From positions 2,440,162 to 2,504,161 of the forward strand of contig CAJINV010000002.1 of the NCBI GenBank assembly GCA_905178155.1: DNA of 64,000 nucleotides, given 5' to 3'. Shown here one piece after another: positions 55,353-64,000 of the stretch (the stretch's first letter is position 1; every line of letters starts with the position of its first letter). Under the pieces are notes generated by a model. It was not told the origin of the DNA. It did not search any database and saw only the letters and a list, made by a program, of their open reading frames with translations. This DNA comes from Amoebophrya sp. A120. Lineage: Eukaryota > Sar > Dinophyceae > Syndiniales > Amoebophryaceae. Made by a program: the position numbers and the translations under genes.

Positions 55353-57813
55353 TACATCATCATTTTCTGCAGAATGAATGAGGTCATTCCACGGCTTATC
55401 TTCAGGAGAGATATTTCTGGTATTGGCATGAGTAACTCCATTATCGATGCAGAAGAAGTCTCAACAACTGTCGTGTGTTGTAAGTCCGGAGCAATTTTTT
55501 CAACCTGATAACTCTCGCCGGCAGTCTGCGCGGTTTGGGCAGCGGAGTCGTCGATAATGTATGGAGAGGAAAATTTTGTCTGTTTTTTTTGTTTTTCTTA
55601 TATACGCTTTCGCTTTTCCTCTTGTTCCCGCAACACCTCCACCACGGATGGAGCAGGTTCATCTTGTTGTACTTTACACAGCTATAGAAATTTCCGGTAC
55701 TTAGGTAAGATTCAGGGATGTTACACATGTGTTGTCAATGCCACATAAGGAACCAGTGAAACATCAAAATCTTTCCCGCCATATCGGACCGGCGGCAGCC
55801 GCAACAGCTCCTTGTTCAACCGGCGGAGTATGGTGTGGAAAAATTTGACGCAAAAAAACGGTTGGATTTTTTCTTCCTTTTGTACCAGCTAGAAGCAGCT
55901 TCTACGCTGCAGCTAGACAAATGATACTGTAATTGTTCTGTCATTTTTCGGAGATTTCTATCACCCATAATTTTCCTGACCAGGGCCAGTAAGTTCAAGA
56001 CCCAGTTGTAGGGGGCTCATCCACCATTATCTTGAAAAAATTTGCATCTATTTGCATTCCAGCGCTATTTCCAGCATGACAAATCCAACAGCTTATTTTG
56101 ACCCAAATTCTTCCCTACCGTACTGCGTGGTCGCCGCCGTCAAGTCCGTCGCCGGTGCGGACGCAGCCTTGCCGCCCTTCTATCAAGCTGAAAAAAGCCG
56201 CTCTTCTGATGCATTTTTTGTCTTGCATGTAGGACCATGCTGGTATTTCTGCATACGGAGCTGCTACAGTAGTAGACAATGAATAAGTAGTACTCTGATC
56301 AGTCTGCATTGTGGCCAACGAGCTGTGTCCGCATGACAGATTAGTAGTGATGTCAGCATGATTGTGCACCAATGCTGAACATCGCATGACAAATCACGTG
56401 GCAAAACAGAAGGTGGTTTTTCAGTTCCATATGTCCTCGAAATCGTACATGGCCTTAGGTTCCAGAAATTCCGGCATTTTCGTGGCGTATCGAGTGCAAA
56501 CACAGAGTGGCATAGGTGGACTAGTATGTACTTATCTAGATCTACCACTGTGGTAGTGGTGTTACTCCCTCCACCTCCGGTGACAAAAAAAATCACTTTC
56601 TCACGCAGGCATCTTCCTCAGGCTTGCTAGGTTACACATTCACGCCTTTCAACATAGTTTGAATTTGTCATTGACGAGGCGCGCGTGTCCGAAGAGCACA
56701 TGCACAACGGGCCCGCATGAAAAATTGGCTCAAGATTTCAGCCGCGCGTATTCCTCTTCTAGCAGCACTTTTTACCCATTTCTTTATGCAGAGAACAGCA
56801 AGAGAAAAGACTTCCGTCACGCTGACATTCCTACTCTATGCCCTCACAAAGTTTTTTGCGATTTCATACGATCCGAGCGGTCCCCGGATTGGTGCGGTCG
56901 ATCAGGGATTCCCCGAGCTGTTTTGATTTTTTTTTTTTGCGTAAAAACTAGGTACTGCCACTTCTGCATCACAAATCCTTTCTCCAATGCAGTGATTCGC
57001 ATGACAAATCAGAGAAAAACAAATACTACCATGCGGCGTATCAAGGAAGACTGGGAAGCACCCGCGAGGACCACGCAAATCACGTATCAAATGCAAATAT
57101 GTCTGGTAGTGGGTGGAGGATGAGTGCAAAAACATGATTTACCTTGCCGAGTCTTGCATGACAGAGCAGTGTCTTGCACGACAGACACGCATCACAAACT
57201 ACTCGCGTGTTGTTCTTGCGAGCTGTTGCTATTCTGCCGTGCTTTGCATGACAAACTCTCGCCGGTCCCACCGCGAAAGAGAATAAAGCGGTTGCGGTCG
57301 TAGTCGTTCCTATTCATGCATCACAGATGTTGTTCCTCTTCACCTCTTGCATCACAAACCCAGACCCAGACGTATTTGCGTTGCATATCACGACGCACAG
57401 GCCGACGACGACGATGCCGTAGCGGTTGCACCGCGCCTATCCTGTGTAAAAACATCCCCACCCCAGAGTTGTCATGCAGATCTGCAAGCACAAGAGCGTT
57501 TGTAATGCGCATCCCGATGAGAGGCATTTCCCGTTGTATTTTGGAACTTGTAATGCTGTAAACAGGATATGGAGATGGATTTGTTATGCGGCTTTGTTTG
57601 CTAAACTGCACTACACTACAGCCTACAATTTGTCATGCGTGCTTCCCAAAACTTCAAGGTTTGTGTTGCAAAGTCCCCAACTTGACTCTGGTATGGGGAC
57701 GTTTTTACACAGGATAGCGCCTGCGACTCCTGCTGGAACTTGAAGCCACTGGTGCTTCCCGCGGGCATGGGGTTCTCCGCGTCCTTCTCTTTGATGTCAA
57801 TGACCTTCGCCAT
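55353..57813 (-). CDS. single-pass membrane protein with AGASQS motif
   Basis: Secure 5' exons on the minus strand: 57813-57717 (MAKVIDIKEKDAENPMPAGS), 57437-57388 (ARCNRYGIVVVGLCVV), 57084-57030 (ICVVLAGASQSSLIRRM) and 56917-56870 (LGESLIDRTNPGTARI). Two introners and one GT-AG intron (56918-57029) separate them, all in frame. Likely later exons are near 56490-56430 (MPEFLEPKAMYDFEDIW), 56185-56123 (GGKAASAPATDLTAATTQYA), 56015-55965 (PYNWVLNLLALVRKIM) and 55690-55620 (EPAPSVVEVLREQEEKRKR), with a C-terminal frame to about 55353. The N-terminus is short and cytosol-like, followed by one transmembrane helix ending in the AGASQS junction. Function unknown. Confidence 0.55.
57085..57387. mobile_element. 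introner, family A
   Basis: Family A-type ends with perfect duplication tcacg at 57080-57084 and 57388-57392. It splits the transmembrane helix of the host protein; removal joins GLCVV-ICVVLAG. Confidence 0.85.
57438..57716. mobile_element. introner, family E
   Basis: Inverted ends TATCCTGTGTAAAAACATCC and GGACGTTTTTACACAGGATA. The perfect duplication gcgcc lies at 57433-57437 and 57717-57721. Removal joins QQESQA-RCNRYG. Confidence 0.92.
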
Positions 57814-59617
57814 TTTCGTCGTACTTCTTTACCCCGTTGTCCAAAACAAACGGTTTCCAACAACGGCTTAAGAAGTCGTTCAGAAGGCTGTGATTTTCTC
57901 CTCCGGCTTTCGAGTCTTCGCAGCGGGTTCTTAGCTTTCCTGTCCTTTTTCGTAAAAAACCCGTGACAAACAAAATTTCGGTTTCTTCGGCGTAGATAGA
58001 GGTTTTTGACGTGATAGTTAGCTGTGTTCTTGTTCTCCTTCGTTGTTCTTGCTCGTAAATAACGGGTGGTGATGTTTGTGATTTTGGAAACAAAATTTCG
58101 AATTCTTCGTCTCAAAACTGATCGTGTTCGGTGTTGTAGTAGTGCGACTAGAAGTTGTGTGGTAAAAAATACAATTCTTCGTAGTAGATGATGTGCAAAA
58201 CTTGGTAGTACTTATACTTAATCGGAAAAATGTAAATGATGAGTCGAGTTCGTGGAATAATTTAGAAAACTAAGTGTGAGTATGGGGGCTTACACTGTTT
58301 GTTTTTTTTCCAGCAGAGGTGGGAGTATTAGGAAATGAAGGGTTCGATTTTGTACCAGGTTATCCGCAGACCGACGCAGAAACTTCAACTTTTTGAAGCC
58401 GTGTGTGCACGAAAGAGATAGTCAAGCACGATTCAGGATTGAATGGGCGTCCAACTCCGACAGACGTTTTCATCGTAACGCTTCGTCCGACAGAACGTGA
58501 AGTGATGCTGTACGAGAAGTAAAAACAATTTTTTTTCTCCGTACGATTAAGGTAGTGACATTTTTGTACAAAAACGCCAGCCAGCAGCACGATAAAGACC
58601 GAGACGAAACTATTGTTGCACGACAGAAAAATCCGATATGGGCAGATAGTACTATACCGAGAAAAAAAGAACTAAGTACAGAGAATTTCCTACACTCGAG
58701 CAAAACCGAGGAAAAGGTGAGACGAGGTCGTCGTCTTGGTAACTAATTGAGCAACAGAAATCGCACGACGGCACCGAAGATGAGAAATAAGAAAATAATC
58801 TTCCTTCTTCCGCAACCGACGACGAAAATAGGTCGGTTCTCTGGTCGGCGCTTCGAGGCACGGCGGAGCGGCGATTGCCGCTTTTGCTTTCATCTAGAGC
58901 AGCACTCATTTAGCAATCTTTCAGAACTTCTACGCGAGAGGAGGAAAATTATTCATCTGTCTGCAAAACAAGCAAGTACAAGAAAGTCAACGAGTTCTAT
59001 AAGTTGTGGTCGTAGCTTACGATTCTTTCCCTGCGGCTACTATACTTCGAAGAAAACCCTGCTGGAGCAGCGGCCCGCGGTCTCCTTCTTGTCCGATTCT
59101 TTTTTTCCCCCCTTTTCCTTGCTCTGGTCCTCCCGGGGTCGGTTTCACTTTTCGGGAATACAGCTGGGACAGCTTCTATGGAGGAGGTGTATTGGAATAA
59201 GTACTGGTCAAAAAACAGGAAGGTCCGGTCGCCGAATAGAAAAAATATTTGGAGTTTTATCCTCACATCAACGCAGGAAAACAAGACATGTCCTCTAGGA
59301 AGGAGTTACAACTTCGTACTTTTTCAAGGAGAACCACAGGGAAATAAAGAAATTCAAAGACACAACTACATTTAGTATACTTGGGAACTACAAACAATGC
59401 TTTTAGGAGTTTTTGTGAAAAAAGTGAACGTCGTCGTGAAGAAATTATAGCCGTTATTGTAAAAAGGTTCTTGAAGTTTTCTCAAAGACATTGAGTTTGT
59501 TTGTTCCCTGTGCTTAAAAAACAGATGGAGGATTACCACTTAGAATTTGTGTGTAAGACCAGTAAAAGCGAAATTAGTGAGAAGCGAAATTGGACAAGAT
59601 TCGTCGTGCAGTTGCGT
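57814..59617. other. intergenic spacer
   Basis: No supported exon. A 183-codon plus-strand frame (58747-59298) begins at a TTG, lacks a domain and is likely chance. No introner termini. Confidence 0.4.
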
Positions 59618-62600
59618 TTAACGGCCGCAGCATTGTGTTTGTTGCCGTGCCACCGCATTTGCGGATTGCTGCTGCGCCATCAACGTAGCCCCGGCGATCG
59701 TGTGCATTGCAAGCATTGGGTCTGGGGGGGTGGAAGGTGGCAAGGCTTGTTGTGCTTGTCTGGTAATATCGTGACTCTACTGCGCCGCCCTTTGAATAAA
59801 ACGTGTGGGTTTTTTTACGCCTCAACCCATATAATTTGTCATTCACTTTAATACGACCACTGCTCCTACTTGATGCGTGGGCACGAAAAGCAATGTCATG
59901 CAAATAAAACGCAGTCGGAACAAATGCGGTACTATCGATCCGCAAGAAACAAACGTAGCAGCAGCACAACTTGTCCTACTGATCTGTGCAGGAGTGAACC
60001 CCCCACAAGAGAAATACAAACTATAGCACGGCAAGCTTGGTGTTCCAGACCCAGATCTTCGATATTTGATGCATACACCGCCAGGCCTCCCACGCCTCCC
60101 ATCCCGCCAGCCATCCCGCCAGTGAGTCCGAGCGACTCGAAAAAGCCTTTCGACTCCTCGTGCTGAGTTGTTTCCAACTTCTTGACCCGTTCTTCGCCGT
60201 GCAGCTCCTTCCGCGGCGGGTCTCCGCCGAGTTTTTGGCGTTCCTTATACGAGTGCACAACTCGTCGTTCCCCTCCTGTTCCTTTGAAGTGGGCTTGCAG
60301 GAGTAGAAAACAACTCAAAAAGAAGTCGTTGCATGACAAATCTGTGCCGTCCTCCTGAGTCCTGTACTAGTAGTTCAGTCTGGGTTTCTTGTTCCAGAGC
60401 TTGCCATACAAACACGGCCAAAAAGCCGAGACTGGGTTTTGCATTTTCCGTGAAATAAAACGAGGCGGATAAGGAGGTGGAGTTGTTGCGCACTCTGATA
60501 CTCCTTCTCAATCTTGTACTCGATCAGAGCTGGGTCGTTCCCGGCCGCCGCCTCCTCCTTCTGCGGGTTGGCCACGAACTGCTTGTTCGCTGCAGATGCC
60601 TTGCAAATATGCCCCCTGGGTGGTCTGGAACTATAATATTGGGAGACTTGTACTAGAGCTCGGCTATGCAAGTACTTATGTGGATTCTGTCATACCTGTT
60701 GCGCGAAAGCCAGGCTTCTTTGTCATGCAAGGTAGCGACTTGTGATGCGGAGTCAATAAATACACAGGGGCGTATCGAAAATTTATCAGACCGTGGCGGT
60801 GGGGTTAGAGTGATGAACGAATGTGCGTGTCAATGTCGCCCTCGTCCTGTCCATCACTGATAGCATGAAAACGTCTTTCCAGACCGGGACATGTTATTTG
60901 CAGTTGATATTGCAATCCAATTGGCAATTTCCTGCGCGCTAGCGTTGTCCAGGTTGTCAGGCTCCACGCCGTTGTTCGGGTCACCGAACATATCGCAAGA
61001 AAAAACTGCTTCTTAATAATGCAGAAAGTCGTGCATCGCAGACGTGTTTGTCTTGCTACGCATGCAAGATAATGCATTTGCAGACGTGCTTTCCCCTTAG
61101 GAAGCTCGCATGGCGAACTTCCTTTATCATGTAGAACAGACTCCTTGCGCTGCAAAACTTGCAAAATCATCAGAGTGATAGCAGTTTTTTCGTGGGATAA
61201 AACAGAGCATCGATGGCTCGGTCAATCAGGATGCCGCCCACATTTGCAGCCTTTGCTCGAAGCTGCTCATTTGCGAGCAGTTGCTGGGCAAAGTTCTATG
61301 CAGTGTATAAAGCATCGCACCAGCATCCATTGCATTTCAAAAAGATTTCATGCCAGGTTTATCACAAGGTGCAGTTATTATTTGGAGTGCAGCTGGCCAT
61401 AGGGGTTATGTATTTTTTCCTTTGTGTGAGCTCGGCCGAGCGGGCCTCGGCGATGTGCATTCGAGCGACTTCTACCGGCGGCACGAGTCGTTTCCCAAAC
61501 AAACGTAAATTCGGTACTTAAGTAAGCTAAGTGATAGGAAAATGAGGCGCAGTCCGACAACAGGGAACGATGCTTTTGCAGGGGGTAAATTCTCAAGGAA
61601 TTTGATTGCAGCCTGGCCGACCTCCGGCGAGCCCACTTGCACCTTTTTGCCGACGTCCAGAAACGAACCCTGCCCCCCCGTGGCAGCGCCGGCGGCCGCG
61701 ACCTCGGGCAGCGCGGTGCCGCGGGGCGCCAACTGGTCGGGGTTTCTATGGAAGCGTCAGGTTTGATATCGACAAAGTTGAAATGATTTGTCATGCATAA
61801 AATGGATACCAGTTGGAAGACCAATTTTCAAGCGGCGCATGACAAATTTTCGGAGCACCGAAATCCAATTTGTCATGCTGTTTGGGCACAGAAGAGCCCT
61901 TTTGTCATGCTCCTTTAGCAGCTCTATCCCAAACCCTAAATAGGCTCACAATCTGCCTCACTTGCCATCCCGGCAAGACAGGCACTTCATGCCTTGCATT
62001 TTCTGCATGACAAACCATCTCAACTTTGACGATTTCAAAAATCCTGACAGATTCATAGTTCCCAGCCGCCTCGTCGTCCGCGGAGTCGTCCCCGTCGTCG
62101 TCGTATGGAATGCAAGTATGTCTGGACGTCGGGAAATCTGTGCTGCTGATACCTGCATTGCAGCGTTGCCGCTTGTTCGGCATAACAGCATGGGAAGTTA
62201 TTTTCCTTAACTTCTTGCGCCGGATTCTTTATTACTCTTTAGCATTACAAACTGCAGTACCCAGCACGACAAAAGAGTGTGCCACGATACTAGCATCCAT
62301 GCATCACAGATCTTGCTGTCCTTCAATGCTCGCATCAGAAATAATGATCCAGACCCAGATATATCATTTGCAATGCATACATCGCTACTGTCCTTGCAGC
62401 CGGCGCATCGGTTCTCCGTCTGCACGCCAGATTCCTTCCACACACCCACTTCGGGCACGCCGCGGGGCTCCGCCTCTTCATCTAACGGAGAATCGTCCGC
62501 TGTGTCACGCTATGCGTTGCAAACATGTCTGGAGGGTCTGACAGGTTGCAGCTTCTATCTCATGCAAATTTTACATGACATACGACGTCTGTGATGTATT

Positions 62601-63978
62601 CCCTGGCATCACGGATCTTTTCGGTGCTTCTTGATGCCTATCCCGCATTATGAAAAATGCGAATGCCCCGTCCTCCGCGTATACAAAAAGTATCCTTCTC
62701 GTGCTGCTCAGGCAAGACAGATTTTTTTGCAATCCAAAAACATCATCACAAGTTCCAGCTCTCCAGAACGACCAGACAGTTTTGCATTGGATACATCACG
62801 CTGCGCCAAAAAATTCGCGTGATTCGTCTTCTTGGTCGAGCGTGGCCAAGCGTACAACTTCATCAAATCAGCCAGCGGCGGGAACTGGGTTTATTTTTTG
62901 AAGTTAGTTACTAATTCTATTTATTTCTGTTTCGTCCAACAGAAGATATTGACATAAGAATTGCACCCCACTAGGCCAAGCGGGGGCCATCGGATATTGT
63001 ATATGTAAAGCTAAATCACAGGATCCACAAGAAGTAAATCAAAAACTAGGGATAAAAACCGGCCTATGGTACCAGCTTCTGCAACGCCGTCGACTGTGAG
63101 ACGCCGGCGAAAATGATCAAGAACACGACCAGCGTGCCGAAAAGCATCCAGACGCAGGCCTTCCCCACGACCCCGGTGGGGGCGGTGGTACTCCCGCCGC
63201 CGCCCAGTTTTTTGTTGGGCGGCAGCAACGGCGGAGCGACGAGGGGAACCATCCCCATTCCGTGCGTATCAAGTGCAAATATCTCTGGGTCTGGGAGATT
63301 GCGATATTTGCCATGCTAGTCTGGTATGACCCGGAAATAAACCTGTATTGCGTGGCCACGAAGAGCTCTTCTCGCCTGTCCTGCAAAAATGCAGTTTCTC
63401 ATGCGGAGTACGCAACTCAGAACCACGGAAAAACTTGTCATGCTGGGCACCGCATTTTTACAGAGTGGTCGCTCGATCCTTTCTTGCGTCACAAGTTTGT
63501 TCCAGACCCAGACATATTTGCAATGCATAGTTCGTGCCGTTCCGCAGTAAATCGGCGGCGGCCTTGGCGGTGCCGTCGTCGATATCCTGCAGCTATCAAG
63601 TGCAAAAACGTCTGGGTCTGGAGGGTTGGAGCTTGTGATGCTAACTCTGGACTCTAGAAAAATCTGTATTGCATGACCAGCAAGAGGAGTCTGCTTTGTG
63701 CTACGCGGAGAGGGCATTTCTCATGCGGTAGAGGCATCACAAAATCCTCTAAAAATCTGTGATGCTTGGGCATGCATCACAAACATCATGGGTCATTCAA
63801 AATATGCATGACAAACTTGACAATCTTCCAGACCCAGACAGTTTTGCAGTTGATAGCAGCAGCCGGGCGGTGGGATTTTTCGCGCTCGCGGTGTCTTCCC
63901 CGCTTTCCTCCGAGGTGTGCGTGTTGTCATGTACGGCGACGAACTCCGCCGTGCCATGCCGACTTTCACGAAGCATAA
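59618..63978 (-). CDS. membrane/Ala-rich protein with AGVSQS motif, 13 exons, 5' end outside window
   Basis: Exons on the minus strand: 63978-63856, 63593-63530, 63266-63073, 62884-62796, 62510-62380, 62103-62058, 61746-61586, 61511-61402, 61296-61200, 60990-60910, 60594-60501, 60245-60076, 59700-59618. Nearly every junction restores one frame when one target duplication is kept. Order of features: acidic N-terminal part (HTSEESGEDTASAKNPTARL), one transmembrane helix (WMLFGTLVVFLIIFAGVSQS), then an acidic linker with a CxxC pair (RCAGCKDSSDDDGDDSADDE). A Gly/Ala region follows, then a helix with ILIDRAIDALFGDPNNG, a charged coil, a glycine-zipper stretch (GGMAGGMGGVGGLAV) and the end QTQCCGR. 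Family unknown. The gene continues beyond the right edge, where a family E introner begins at 63979. Confidence 0.75.
59701..60075. mobile_element. introner, family A, diverged
   Basis: Left end tgtgcattgcaagc...gggtctgg and right end ccagacccagatcttcgata...gcata are inverted family A ends. The flanks gatcg and caccg do not match well. Removal with one flank kept joins GGLAV-AGATLMAQ. Confidence 0.65.
60246..60500. mobile_element. introner, family F
   Basis: Ends TATACGAGTGCACAACTCG and GCGCACTCTGATA, flanks ttcct and ctcct with one mismatch. Removal joins KIEKE-RQKLGGDP. Confidence 0.8.
60595..60909. mobile_element. introner, family A, diverged
   Basis: Left end gatgccttgcaaatatgc and right end ttgcagttgata, flanks ctgca and ttgca with one mismatch. 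Removal joins EIANWIA-ANKQFVAN. Confidence 0.75.
60991..61199. mobile_element. introner, family D
   Basis: Inverted ends TATCGCAAGAAAAAACTGC and GCAGTTTTTTCGTGGGATA, flanks gaaca and aaaca with one mismatch. Removal joins RAIDALF-GDPNNGV. Confidence 0.88.
61297..61401. mobile_element. short introner, 105 bp
   Basis: Starts TATGCAGTG and ends GGCCATA, without a matching target duplication. Excising exactly this interval gives the in-frame junction KKYITP-NFAQQLLA. Confidence 0.5.
61512..61585. mobile_element. very short intron with 6-bp duplication
   Basis: A 74-bp interval flanked by the perfect 6-bp duplication taaatt (61506-61511 and 61586-61591), with no clear inverted ends and no GT-AG. 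Removal joins KFLEN-LRLFGKRL. Confidence 0.65.
61747..62057. mobile_element. introner, family B
   Basis: Family B ends TATGGAAGCGTCAGG and CCTGACAGATTCATA, flanks gtttc and gttcc with one mismatch. Removal joins EAAGN-PDQLAPRG. Confidence 0.88.
62104..62379. mobile_element. introner, family A
   Basis: Ends TATGGAATGCAAGTATGTCT and its inverted counterpart ending GCATA, flanks cgtcg and catcg with one mismatch. Removal joins CKDSSD-DDGDDSAD. Confidence 0.8.
62511..62795. mobile_element. introner, family A, diverged
   Basis: Left end tatgcgttgcaaacatgtctgg, right end ccagacagttttgcattggata. The duplication tcacgc lies at 62505-62510 and, offset by about two bases, at 62796-62801. Removal joins FLAQRD-TADDSPLD. 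Confidence 0.75.
63267..63529. mobile_element. introner, family A
   Basis: Family A ends, flanks gtgcg and gttcg with one mismatch. Shares tattgcgtggccac and cagtttctcatgcgga with the left part of the element at 684. Removal joins LLRNGT-HGMGMVPL (residue at the junction depends on which flank is kept). Confidence 0.82.
63594..63855. mobile_element. introner, family A
   Basis: Family A ends, perfect duplication gcagc at 63589-63593 and 63856-63860. Removal joins TARLL-QDIDDGTAK. Confidence 0.92.
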
Positions 63979-64000
63979 TATCCTGAGGAAAAACGTCCCC
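63979..64000. mobile_element. introner, family E, cut by window edge
   Basis: The last 22 bases match the family E terminus TATCCTGAGGAAAAACGTCC, placed directly after an open exon. The right end lies outside the window. Confidence 0.75.

Noticed and set aside
58747-59298. 183-codon plus-strand frame
   Set aside because: It starts at TTG, has no domain and lies in a spacer with similar chance-length frames.

Overview
Eukaryotic nuclear DNA, most consistent with a syndinian dinoflagellate of the Amoebophrya type. That assignment is inference. It rests on many introner-like introns with terminal inverted repeats and target-site duplications, on all confidently assembled genes lying on the minus strand (unidirectional arrays are known from dinoflagellates), and on stereotyped splice sites. 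No bacterial operon, phage, CRISPR, tRNA or rRNA gene was seen.

Layout, left to right. 0.35-4.43 kb: an 8-exon ZMYND10-like dynein-arm assembly factor. 4.4-7.2 kb: spacer with a GC-rich island. 7.2-11.6 kb: a membrane-anchored glycosyltransferase of the capsular-polysaccharide/GT32-like type. 11.6-15.4 kb: spacer with two homologous GC-rich islands. 15.4-17.2 kb: an unrecognised 300-residue protein. 18.5-26.3 kb: a full-length ABCC/MRP transporter. 27.4-30.2 kb: a TMEM165/GDT1 cation antiporter. 30.6-34 kb: a small coiled-coil ORF, a LINE-type endonuclease remnant and short repeats. 34.1-42.0 kb: a giant disordered protein with one 5-kb exon. 42.8-48.1 kb: a disordered single-pass membrane protein (one or two genes). 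51.65-54.7 kb: an Ala-rich protein with charged coils. 55.3-57.8 kb and 59.6 kb to beyond the right edge: two further small membrane/Ala-rich proteins.

The dominant system is a set of about 33 introner elements, nearly all interrupting coding sequence. At least six sequence families (A-F) share termini 5'-TAT...ATA-3' and a 5-bp target duplication. I joined exons by removing each element plus one copy of the duplication. In four genes this restores an uninterrupted frame whose total length is an exact multiple of three: ZMYND10 564 codons, glycosyltransferase 1147, the 300-residue protein 301, ABCC 2013. In TMEM165 it gives 559 codons, with one further internal intron assigned less certainly. 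Interspersed GT-AG introns use a repeated GTATAG...ATCAG pattern and carry the same internal TTTGTCATGC/GCATGACAAA motif, suggesting that many are decayed introners.

Three of the right-hand genes share a membrane helix ending in AG(A/V)SQS, which may mark an undescribed protein family.
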